The translations under genes and the position numbers were made by a program. Source: Nautilus pompilius (Eukaryota; Mollusca; Cephalopoda; Nautilida; Nautilidae). Taken from it: DNA of 64,000 nt. The notes beneath the pieces were generated by a model. It was not told the DNA's origin and did not search any database. It was given only the letters and a program-made list of their open reading frames with translations. Below, one piece after another: positions 46,503 to 56,784 of this stretch; the stretch's first letter is position 1; the number at the start of each line of letters is the position of its first letter. The stretch is taken from the NCBI GenBank assembly GCA_018389105.1, contig JACATO010000629.1, positions 1,178,001 to 1,242,000 on the forward strand, written 5' to 3'.

Positions 46503-46509
46503 GTGAGTT

Positions 46510-46825
46510 ACTGCGTTTATCTGTAAGGGACTGAATTGTGTTGGAGTTTTAAAAATATATAAATTACAATGATTCTCATCAAAGACAACCGTTTTGTAAA
46601 TGTTATTCTTATATAATTACCATACATAATTTTCTTTGTGCTATAATGCTTTTATTATCATATTACTGTATAAAAAACTAATATACATGCACTGATGAAA
46701 ACAATAGAGAGGTAGTTTCAAAATTTTGCACCAAGTCCAAAGTTAACCGTAGTTTGTCATAGAGTTCATTCTGTGCAATATCTGTATGTTTTTTCAGCAT
46801 TTAATGATGTCATAATGACAGAGAA
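46510..46825. other. AT-rich stretch, nothing recognised
   Basis: No gene or repeat was recognised between the candidate exon and the next transposon relic. Confidence 0.4.
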
Positions 46826-46829
46826 CAGT

Positions 46830-47506
46830 CACTGACTATACATAATCATAATGGCTATCCTCTGTAACCAAAGATGGTCACACCTGGATGCATGAGTTTG
46901 CTTATAATGTAAGAGCTGCTGTGTGTAAGATACTATAAGTCTAGTATGCAGATTAGTAGAGTGTAGCTGACTACATACAGGCAGGTTAAGGGTTCCACAG
47001 ATCTGCTGTAACTCACTTTGCATAGCACATGCTGAGATAGTGCGGTGATCAGTATGCCTGTGATGTCCTGCCAGGCCTTTTGTGAACCGAACTGGGCTCT
47101 TTTGTGTGTCTGCCAGTGGGCTGATAACACTTGGTGCTACATCAAGTTCGGCAGTGGCATCTGTTTGTCTCTGTCCAGTCTGTGACCTAGCTGTGACTAG
47201 GCTTCGGTTCTCATTGGTAAGTTATCATCAAAACGCCATACTCTGCATTATGGAACTTCATTATGTGAGGCAGGTTTTACACCCTGTCTGACCACACTAT
47301 CATACAAATTTGAAATTACCTGACAGTGGTGCAAGTTTTGCAAAAATTTCCCACCAAGAGAAAAAGAGACCCCTGCATCACTTGAAGCAAAAGAATTGTC
47401 ATGTGACTCAAATCTTGGTTTGACAGATATGGACAGCGCCAAAGTGACTGCAGATAGTTGTACAAAATAAAAGAAAATATCCCTATATTGTTTTGTTCAG
47501 TGTAGT
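46830..47506 (-). pseudogene. Tc1/mariner-like element, N-terminal half
   Basis: On the minus strand the reading TGQRQTDATAELDVAPSVIS, then ADTQKSPVRFTKGLAGHHRH, then SACAMQSELQQICGTLNLPV aligns with the N-terminal paired-type DNA-binding part of Tc1/mariner-like transposases ('GQ.Q.DVA..L.V..SVISRLW...GS..RRPGQGRPRATT'). The frame is open from about 47190 to 46829 (with one shift), but key Arg/Trp residues are replaced. The minus strand starts near 47505 with CACTGAACAAAACAATATAGGG, probably the terminal repeat. The catalytic half is missing, so the copy is truncated. Confidence 0.65.
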
Positions 47507-47879
47507 TGGAAGTTTATTATGACGAGAAACCTGTGTTTGTTTGCAGTAACAGCTGAAAATAGTCAACATTCTTGTTCACCATAGTTACAAAAACTACTTA
47601 TAGAAAGGTACTCTTCTTTATTAGAAATAGTTATGGTAGGCTCATTGACTTGAGTCAAGGTTGCTGACATGAGTCATCAAAAAGAAATTTCATCTGTGGA
47701 AAAGCATACAAGAGCCAAAGGAGGCTGAGAATACACAAAGGCATGAAGGGAAATTGGAAAAATCTGCAGAAATTTGAGATCATTAGAATACTGGAAGAAA
47801 GTGGAGGAAGAGTTCTGTAAAAGCAATTGCAAAACAAGAATGTGTTAAAGAAACAGGAGGAAAATAGGAAAGCATTTAT

Positions 47880-48625
47880 AACAACTCATTTAAGTTTGTT
47901 AAGACAAAGGAAGGGAGCTTAAAGACACAGTTCAAATGGTTAATGATTACGTATAAGAAATGCTGCAATGAGAGAAGGAACTAGAAATTGATGAACTTGT
48001 AAATTCAGTATTCCATCTGTCAACTTTGACCTACCTAACATGGAAATGCAAAATTTCATCAGTAAGGCTAGGCAGCATCAGCCTCAGCCCCTAGTGGTTT
48101 ACCATACATTATCCAAAATTAGCAAAGACCCTTCCTTCTGAAAGTATTCCAGATGCTATGGAGAAATATCCAAGATGGTTAGGCAGAAGACTGATTTGTT
48201 CTGAAAGAAGTTCAAATTCAGTAAAACAATCGAGACATTTCTCTACTTAGTATGGAAGGAAAAATGCTTTTCTCCATTTTTTTCAAGCAGAAGAGATAAT
48301 ATATAACTTGGCAAATAAATCTATCAACATAGTACGAAAAGGAATACCAGGATTCTCTTAATACATTGCAGTAATAATAATTAACAAGAGAAATATGGTT
48401 AGAGAAAACCTTGCTATAATATGGCTTGAACTAGCCAATGGCTGTGGATCTGTACCATAGAAGTTACTATAAAAACAACTATAAAGAGACTTCACTTCCC
48501 AGAAAAGATACAAGAAATAGTGGAAGACCATTTAAAGATTTTTTATATCACAATCAACGTAAAAGAAGAAACAGCAAAATTAATCAGACTTGAAAAAAAG
48601 TAAATAATTACAGGATAATTTGAGT
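47880..48625 (+). pseudogene. Non-LTR (LINE) reverse transcriptase relic
   Basis: Plus-strand fragments in changing frames match the order of a LINE reverse transcriptase. ARQHQPQPLVVYHTLSK corresponds to 'A.APGPNGIPY.VYK' (fingers). SLLSMEGKMLFSIF corresponds to 'ISLLNVEGKIFF.IL'. SINIVRKGIPGFS corresponds to 'QKGGIPGFSG'. AIIWLELANGCGSVP corresponds to 'WLDLANAYGSIPH', where the catalytic Asp of motif A has become Glu. FPEKIQEIVEDHFKDF follows. The FADD-type motif and the endonuclease were not found. The pattern belongs to a LINE group I have seen annotated in fish and invertebrates, but I cannot assign a clade with certainty. Confidence 0.75.
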
Positions 48626-48913
48626 TGCCTTTGTCTGCCTATCTGCAGCAACCTCGAGTCTAGTCCTTGTGGATGAACTCCAATTGAGCATTAAAACTTG
48701 TAAATGGCTCATAATTTGGAAGAAATGATATGAAGGACACACGAGTCGAGAAACCTAGTGATAGTGAAAGAGAAAACCTCTAGAAGTATAACATCAAAAC
48801 TCCATGAGGGGACTCTACCCAAATTACCACTTTTCAGATCATATTAGACACCACCATCAACTCCAGACTTCCACTTTAATCACCAAGAGGACATGTCATC
48901 ATTATTTGACAAG

Positions 48914-49315
48914 CCTGTGGTTCCCAATCTGGAGACCACAGATAATTGAGGGGTTGCAAAAAATAAAAAAAAACTATGGAATTATAGGTTTAAAAAATGT
49001 TTGGCATTCATAAGGAGCTACTCTCTTCCAGTTCTTTCCATTACAAATGTGTTCGTTTTTTTTTTAAATTATGGTAACACTCAGAAATAACTCACTACAC
49101 AATTCAAGAACATTTACCAATGTCACATGCAACTATGGTTCATTATAAAGTTCATAAACTATGCAATTTCAAAATGAATGACTCGGTATGGCCTCCTAGT
49201 GGCTAAATACAATCAGCTGCAGCGAGGGGGGCAGTCATTACTAGGAGGAAAGAGGTCTCAAAAAATTTGTTGAATGAAACATTGGTCAGGATTAGTAGAG
49301 GTTGGAAAACCCTGG
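48914..49315. repeat. Possible non-autonomous hAT-like element
   Basis: The left edge CCTGTGGTTCCCAATCT resembles the complement of the right edge (CCAGGGTTTTCCAACCT read on the minus strand). Both are similar to common hAT terminal repeats ('CAGGGGTTCCCAA'). The roughly 400-bp interior has no coding capacity, as in MITEs. An 8-bp target duplication is not evident, so the call is tentative. Confidence 0.4.
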
Positions 49316-49720
49316 TCTAGGAAAATGGTTTGATGTCTCCATAAAAGACAAAGGCAATAGAAAAGTAGCGGTAGAGTTCAAGAGAAAAACGTAATGGAAA
49401 CAGAAAAACTAGATTTTCCATGGAAGTTTGATTGATGGTGCGATCAGTTTTCGCTACCTACCCAGAATTCGTTAGCCATTTTTTTTTTTTTCATGTACAA
49501 GGCAACATATCAAAATAACCAGGTAGTGAAAAGTTGTGGAAATGATTTGGAATAAAGAGATTTCCTCCAGCATGTATGCATATCAAATCCAGTAAACTAC
49601 AAATACCGTTCTAGTCGCATGCCGAAAAACAGCAACAGACTGCGAATGAGCGGACATAAAAATAAATAAATAAATGGGCGGTGGGACCAGAGTCTCACGT
49701 TTATGTATTCATTTTCACGC

Positions 49721-51660
49721 ATGCGCAGTTTGGGGCGGGTTTAAGGCTTGGTACCCGAGTTTCTAGGGCTCCGCCCGTTTATTTTTTTATATTCGCTCAT
49801 GCGCAGTTTGGGGCGGGTTTAAGGCTTGGTACCCGAGTTTCTAGGGCTCCGCCTATTTATTTTTTATATTTGCGCATGCACAGTTTGGGGAGGGTTTAAG
49901 GCTTGGTACCCGAGTTTCTAGGGCTCCGCCTATTTATTTTTTATATTTGCGCATGCACAGTTTGGGGAGGGTTTAAGGCTTGGTACCCGAGTTTCTAGGG
50001 CTCCGCCTATTTATTTTTTATATTTGCGCATGCACAGTTTGGGGCGGGTTTAAGGCTTGGTACCCGAGTTTCTAGGGCTCCGCCTATTTATTTTTTATAT
50101 TTGCGCATGCACAGTTTGGGGAGGGTTTAAGGCTTGGTACCCGAGTTTCTAGGGCTCCGCCCATTTATTTTTTATATTTGCGCATGCACAGTTTGGGGCG
50201 GGTTTAAGGCTTGGTACCCGAGTTTCTAGGGCTCCGCCCGTTTATTTTTTATATTTGCGCATGCACAGTTTGGGGAGGGTTTAAGGCTTGGTACCCGAGT
50301 TTCTAGGGCTCCGCCCATTTATTTTTTTATATTCGCGCATGCACAGTTTGGGGCGGGTTTAAGGCTTGGTACCCGAGTTTCTAGGGCTCCGCCCGTTTAT
50401 TTTTTTATATTCGCGCATGCGCAGTTTGGGGCGGGTTTAAGGCTTGGTACCCGAGTTTCTAGGGCTCCGCCCATTTATTTTTTATATTTGCGCATGCACA
50501 GTTTGGGGAGGGTTTAAGGCTTGGTACCCGAGTTTCTAGGGCTCCGCCCATTTATTTTTTTATATTCGCTCATGCGCAGTTTGGGGCGGGTTTAAGGCTT
50601 GGTACCCGAGTTTCTAGGGCTCCGCCCATTTTTTTTTATATTCGCGCATGCGCAGTTTGGGGCGGGTTTAAGGCTTGGTACCCGAGTTTCTAGGGCTCCG
50701 CCCATTTATTTTTTTATATTCGCGCATGCGCAGTTTGGGGCGGTTTAAGGCTTGGTACCCGAGTTTCTAGGCTCCGCCCGTTTATTTTTTTATTTTCGCG
50801 CATGCGCAGTTTGGGGCGGGTTTAAGGCTTGGTACCCGAGTTTCTAGGGCTCCGCCCATTTATTTTTTTATATTCGCGCATGCGCAGTTTGGGGCGGGTT
50901 TAAGGCTTGGTACCCGAGTTTCTAGGGCTCCGCCCATTTATTTTTTTATTTTCGCGCATGCGCAGTTTGGGGCGGGTTTAAGGCTTGGTACCCGAGTTTC
51001 TAGGGCTCCGCCCGTTTATTTTTTTATTTTCGCACATGCGCAGTTTGGGGCGGGTTTAAGGCTTGGTACCCGAGTTTCTAGGGCTCCGCCCATTTATTTT
51101 TTTATATTCGCGCATGCGCAGTTTGGGGCGGGTTTAAGGCTTGGTACCCGAGTTTCTAGGGCTCCGCCCGTTTATTTTTTTATTTTCGCACATGCGCAGT
51201 TTAGGGCGGGTTTAAGGTTTGGTACTCGAGTTTCTAGGGCTCCGCCCGTTTATTTTTTTATATTCGCGCATGCGCAGTTTGGGGCGGGTTTAAGGCTTGG
51301 TACCCGAGTTTCTACGGCTCCGCCCATTTATTTTTTTATATTCGCGCATGCGCAGTTTGGGGCGGGTTTAAGGCTTGGTACCCGAGTTTCTAGGGCTCCG
51401 CCCATTTATTTTTTTATATTCGCGCATGCGCAGTTTGGGGCGGGTTTAAGGTTTGGTACCCGAGTTTCTAAGGCTCCGCCCGTTTATTTTTTTATATTCG
51501 CGCATGCACAGTTTGGGGCGGGTTTAAGGCTTGGTACCCGAGTTTCTAGGGCTCCGCCCATTTATTTTTTTATATTCGCGCATGCGCAGTTTGGGGCGGG
51601 TTTAAGGCTTGGTACCCGAGGTTCTAGGGCTACGCCCATTTATTTTTTTATTTTCGCACA
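49721..51660 (+). repeat. Minisatellite, about 25 units of 77-78 bp
   Basis: Each unit reads GCGCAGTTTGGGGCGGG, TTTAAGGCTTGGTACCCGAG, TTTCTAGGGCTCCGCCC, then an ATTTATTTTTTTATATT tract and CGCGCATGC. Every unit holds two GC boxes in opposite orientation (GGGGCGGG and CCGCCC), a KpnI-type GGTACC palindrome, and a GCGCATGCGC palindrome matching the NRF1 consensus. About eleven units keep the NRF1 palindrome perfect. Units 3-9 mainly carry CpG-decayed variants (GCGCATGCAC, GGGGAGGG); units 12-25 are mostly intact. A truncated 26th unit ends at about 51666. It is GC-rich between AT-rich flanks. Confidence 0.97.
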
Positions 51661-51669
51661 TGCATAATC

Positions 51670-52150
51670 TGCCACAGTCCCCATATTTGCAGGTTACTTT
51701 GTGTGGATGACAGTGTGTAAACTAAACTGATTAAGGACTTGTATCCTTGTGGATTCCATTTTCCAAAGCTTACCACCCTAACCTTGTTACACCCACCCAT
51801 CTCATCCAGTCATCTTGGTTCTCCATTGACACTATTTTCTCTCTTTCTTTCAATTCACTATGTAATAAATTTCTTCTTCCTTACCTTGTTATATAAGAGA
51901 CCTGTCTACTTGTAAATCCTAGTCCTTTTCTACCTGTTTCCTGTTTTAGTTATGTCTTCTGTATCAACCTTTAGCATCATACAATGTTTTATGATCTGAC
52001 CATTTCTTGTCTTTATTTATAAATTGCTCCATTTATCTTCAGGTCTCTTGAATTTTTTCTTTTCTCTAACTAGAATCAACAAAGGAAAGGTATAATGGCC
52101 CAATGATAAAGTTTTGGGGTAATGATAAACAAAATAGGTGGTGGTGGTGG
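51670..52150. other. Stretch between minisatellite and mariner relic
   Basis: No gene was recognised; a short (GGT)n run lies at about 52138-52154. Confidence 0.4.
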
Positions 52151-52154
52151 TGGT

Positions 52155-52830
52155 AAAACCATGCAAGTTAGTTCAGACACATTCCTAAAATTTTAAAAAA
52201 GAAGTGCCCAAGAAAGTTGAAGAAACACAGGAAAGAATTATCGTAATGACAGCCAATAACTGCACTGTCATCAAGAAATTTTGGGCCAACAATGCTTGCT
52301 GCCACCCCATATACCTTCCCAAACCATACCGCCAGAATAGTTTAATTACGGCTCATGTACAACATGATTATCATGAACAGCTACACAAAATGCAGTTATA
52401 TCTGTTGACAAGCCCATTTAGCTTAAACTTTCATCGCTCCAGAAAATGCTGTTCAGCTATACGAAGTCCATGGCAGTTTCAGCAAGCCAAATCCCACAGA
52501 ATTCCAATCAATGGCCATAACCATGTCCAAGAAGTTATTGTACCAACAGTATCATACAGCTTTAGTTTTAGGTCTTGCAAAATCCAAAAGATGCATCACA
52601 AATTAATGCCAGTTCTGCTGATGTGCATCTGATCAACTTTCTTGGACTGTGCATGAAAGCAGTTGGCATTTAGGTGAGTCTTTTTTCAATGTAGACAAGT
52701 CAGCAATACTTCCATCTCCTTGACAGAACTGCTTCCCAGAGGCTTACTACAGAATCCTCTGCAGGTTTTTGCTCTTCCACTGTTTCCCAAATTTAGATGA
52801 TGTCAAACACACTGCATACAATCCCCTTGA
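52155..52830 (-). pseudogene. Mariner/Tc1-like transposase relic
   Basis: On the minus strand, FWSDESKFKLNGLVNRYNC (about 52455-52400) is the first-Asp region of a DDE_3-type transposase ('FSDE..F.LNG.VNRHNC.YW'). Further on, SIVGPKFLDDSAVIG (about 52295-52250, another frame) corresponds to 'GPFFFDG.V'. The plus strand happens to be open here for 142 codons (52204-52632), but its translation shows no family and is a shadow. Ends were not identified. Non-functional. Confidence 0.65.
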
Positions 52831-52834
52831 GTCA

Positions 52835-53380
52835 AACATTTAATCATTTTCCTACGGTCAATATGATGCCATGTAACGGTAGATTTCTAACACGTGTACA
52901 GGCAAGATTTTTTTTAAGGTTGCATTATTATTGCATGATGCACTGTTATGGAGAAATGACTGAGTCTTAATTATGGAACACCCTGTGTGTGCATGCACAC
53001 ACGCACATACTAGCAGAGTAACTAATAAAATGTAGTTGTGAAGGCCATAATTTCTAATGAAAAAGAGATTTTTAGTGAAGTGTAAACTTGGCAGAAATGC
53101 CAATGGGTTTGAGTAAAAATTAAAATTTTAGAAACATTTCAGCCTTAGAGGATAAATTAATAAAGATGGAACTAAATCTTTGAAAGTGGACTTGACTCGT
53201 ATACAACAACTAAAAGTTAGCACTAGCTAAGAATATAACTGGTGACCTGGTTCTTTCTATCTACTTTTAATTTCATTCCAAAGGTTATTTATTAGTAACT
53301 TTACTACAAGAAATTGTTCCATCAAGTTTTAACCAATTTTTGGAATTTTCTACCTTTAAATCCACAAATCTTAACAAACA
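52835..53380. other. AT-rich stretch, nothing recognised
   Basis: Short (TG)/(CA) run at about 52984-53005; otherwise featureless. Confidence 0.4.
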
Positions 53381-53384
53381 GGTC

Positions 53385-53540
53385 ATCTGCTAGGATGAGG
53401 GAGAATCAAATTTGAATCCTGGCTCTGCTGGAAAACCTCCTAGCATGGCTTTCACTCTTCTTCACCCCAACATCTGAAGAGCTCTAGTGGGAACGGTAAC
53501 CACATCAACTGTTCATTTCCCTGGTATGGCTCTAAGCCAC
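53385..53540 (+). repeat. SINE-like dispersed repeat, copy 4
   Basis: A B-box-like AATTTGAATCCTGGC (about 53410) is followed by CTCTTCTTCACCCCAACATC and GAGCTCTAGTGGGAACGG (about 53475-53498). This is the same order and spacing as copy 3 at 26.5 kb. It is diverged. Confidence 0.4.
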
Positions 53541-53544
53541 AGAC

Positions 53545-56500
53545 TCGCACACAGGCACAAATCTGATGATGATGATTACATATGCACATATGATTTTCAC
53601 ATTACTTGCTAAAAGAAACAATACAACCCTAGGTCAGTTCAGTAATTTTTTTTTAATTTATAAAACACAAACTAATTCTAAAGGAATAAACAGTTTATTA
53701 AACAAATGTACATTGCATTTGTATTCAGTCACCAGGCCACAATATGCTGTATTGTCTTCATCACATAATACCTGTAGTATAAAGATAATAGATGTTTCTT
53801 TTATAGACTATACACCATCACAGAACCTTTTTTACCTTCTCTGAGATAAAAGGATTTGATATGCTTCACTGATCAGTTAACCCTGTCATCATACCTAATG
53901 CTGTTACGCCTTCATGACTATTTTTAATATACCATCAGCTGTCCAAAATTCATACCCTTTAAATGGTTAAAAGAAACTGACAAATTTCTCCACTCTTGTA
54001 TCGTGGAACGTTCGTCACGAGAACACAATCTTGTAACATCATTAACCAACTCCCATCGATTAAGTATTAATAATACACTGTTACTACCAGAGGTGAAACA
54101 GAAGAACTCTTGATCAGTTCTAAAGCAGTTCAGTTCAATAATAAATTTTTTAAAAAAAAAACCTGTAAATCGTGTGTTTGATTTTATTTCTTTTGTTACA
54201 AAATAATTTGTAAAGTTAAAAAATAGGGGTGGGTGGTCCAGTGTGAAACTTGTCGAGGATTTTCGGACTACAAGCTATGCCGTATAATAACGTAGGCATG
54301 TTTATTATAACTGTCTTGTAGTTCTTCAGGTAACACAGAAAAAAAACAAAAAAAATCCACTACAATATCTGTTCATGTAATTAAAATACCTTTTTCTGAT
54401 AAAGGGATATGCCATCCCCTAACAAGATGAGAGCTGAAAATGGCAATGTTAACAATTATTTTAAAAAGCAACAACAAAAACTTCACTTCATTAGATAAAC
54501 CCACCCGACAACTATAATTCCATGGTGCTGCTCTTGTTCTCTCAGTAAACTTCATTCACCAAACTTATGGTAAACCATACATGATATATATGTGCGTGTG
54601 TGTGTGCGCGCGCAAGGATTCACCTTCAAGATGTCAAATGCAAATAAAATGACAACTAATTTATAAATTATTCTTGAGGTGTCATACATTGCAATTTATG
54701 CAGAACAAATTCTGGGGATGGCTTGTTTTTTATTATTCACTTACTGACAGGTGTCTAAACAGAGACAGGTGAAGAAAGAAAGCAGTTACAAAAGAATAAA
54801 CTATCAACTGGAGTCAAGCTGCTCCTGGACTATTCTGGGTTTTGTTTCTGTTGACTAAGTTTCTTTCAAAAATTTTTAGCAGCAGGGGATCAGCTAGAGC
54901 ATTCGCACTTTTATAGTTAATTAGCACACAATGACATTTGGTACTTAAGGCTATAATACACAAATTGTCGTCAACAAAGTCATACATTTCAATGGTTATG
55001 AGGTGGCTGGAACTCTTCATGTCTCATGTAACACCTCAAACATAATCTAAATTGGTATCATTATTATTGTTATGTTAAATTATTCCACTCATTTATAATT
55101 CTTTTACTAGAATTTTAAAAAAAGACACTTTCTAATATCAAGTCAACTTGTAATCGTGGACACTAATACTAATATAAGTAACAAGATGGCTAAAAAAAAT
55201 GTGCAACTGTCCTTAACTTCATAAGCTTTATTTTAAAACCTCTGATGTCAACTTAAATCCCTAAAGTCCAAGCTGAGTGACTCTAATACATTTTAAATGT
55301 TTAAAACCTAGATATATTCTATTTTAATATACTTTCTAAAATAAGGTCTACATGCCTGCACAAACATATTGTGTGTGGAAAGTATTATACTAAACAAATG
55401 TATACTTATACAGCAACTGAAACTACAGCAGAGTAACTTTATATTCTACTTACACTGGTTAAATTTGTTCAGCAACCCTAATGCCAAAGTAATACTAATC
55501 GCTCAATAGGCAAGAAATTGGTTCATAAAAGGCTGGCATTAACTACAATAAAGTAAAATGATGTCTGCCTTTCCTGACATCTTCCCATACTTGGTTATCC
55601 ATGAGAGGATAATTATACTAGCTTCTGGGATGAGATATATCAGGACTTTCCAAACAAACGAATAACTATTTTTCAAAAACAACTGATAGTTACTAATCTA
55701 AACATTGCATTAAATAAACAAAGTCAAAGTTTTACAGGCTTATTGTTTTTAAGGACCACAGACAGGATAAATGGTCATCTCCCAAAAGCAGTAAATTAAA
55801 AAATTTGAATGGTAAACCAAATGCAGTTTATTCTTTCTTTAAACACAAAACAGTCAATCATCCCTTTGATAACATTATTTGCAATACCTGATTTTCTACA
55901 TGCACATATAGCTTTTCTTCCTCCTCCTCTTCTTGACAAACCTGTCCTGATGTTTAAAGGTGTAAGGACTTCTCACAATGGTGAACTAGAAGGGGAAGAT
56001 TTGGTGGGGTGTCAGCCTTGGACCAAACTCTTTTAGACATGGGATGAAGTAGAAAAATTCATGCCATGGAAGTGTGTCAAACTGCACCAGTCCCATTCAT
56101 GAATCAAGATCAGGGACCACAAGCTTAGCAATCTAGTCATCTACCACATAGCCAAACCAGTGTTTACTTATAACAGTGTAGGATGAAGATGATTTAAGAG
56201 TAAAATAAACTTCTTTATTTGTAATGGCCATAGAAAAATTAACAGCTCAAGGCTGTCTTAACATCTCTTTTATATGTAGCATTTGTTGATTATTTTCCTC
56301 CATTTTATTGATAAGATTGGGTGTTAAGTACACAAGACATTTTAATAAAAGCTGGCCAAACACACAATCACCATATCTGGCCTGGTTTCATCTGAATGTT
56401 CCTTAAGTAGCACTCCCTTTCCCAGCAAACTCTGATAAATCTGTACAGTTCTGATATAAAGCAGCCATCTTAGCTATCCACTTCAAGATGGAACCAGAAT

Positions 56501-56700
56501 CTATAAATGTATTGTAATTATATTGATAGATGCTGAAATGTGGAGAAGTAGATCAATTGCACAATGAATGCATCAATTTTAATTGGGAAAAATTCAGTCA
56601 AAATTTCATGCATATTATGAGAGATGCGCATGTACAGCAACTGCAAGAAATATGCTTTAAAGGGTCCAGAGTTAACAGTTTATAGGAAGACACTGTTGAT
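53545..56700. other. AT-rich stretch downstream of GTF2A1
   Basis: No gene was recognised. A 30-base alternating purine-pyrimidine tract (ATATATATGTGCGTGTG then TGTGTGCGCGCGCA) lies at about 54584-54614. Small CpG-containing segments occur at 54000-54050 and 54250-54300. It may be intergenic, or part of a long 3' UTR of the minus-strand gene. Confidence 0.35.
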
Positions 56701-56711
56701 AGCTAATGTTG

Positions 56712-56782
56712 CCCCTGGGATTTGAACCAGAGATTCCTGGCTGAAATCTCAGCTCAGCGGTCTAGTGTCTTGAGATTCTGAA
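56712..56782 (-). repeat. tRNA-like SINE fragment
   Basis: On the minus strand GGTTCAAATCCCAGGGGCAAC (56728 downward) is a good B box with adjoining T-arm-like bases. About 20-30 bases away, however, the plus strand carries an A-box-like TCAGCTCAGCGGTCTAG, i.e. in the opposite orientation. It looks like a rearranged tRNA-derived repeat, not a tRNA gene. Confidence 0.35.
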
Positions 56783-56784
56783 AA

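Noticed and set aside
49681..49899. Open frame through the first minisatellite units
   Set aside because: The translation simply repeats with the tandem unit and is interrupted when unit length changes from 78 to 77; no coding evidence.
52204..52632. 142-codon plus-strand open frame
   Set aside because: The minus strand carries a recognisable mariner-like transposase in the same interval; the plus-strand translation shows no family and is a shadow.
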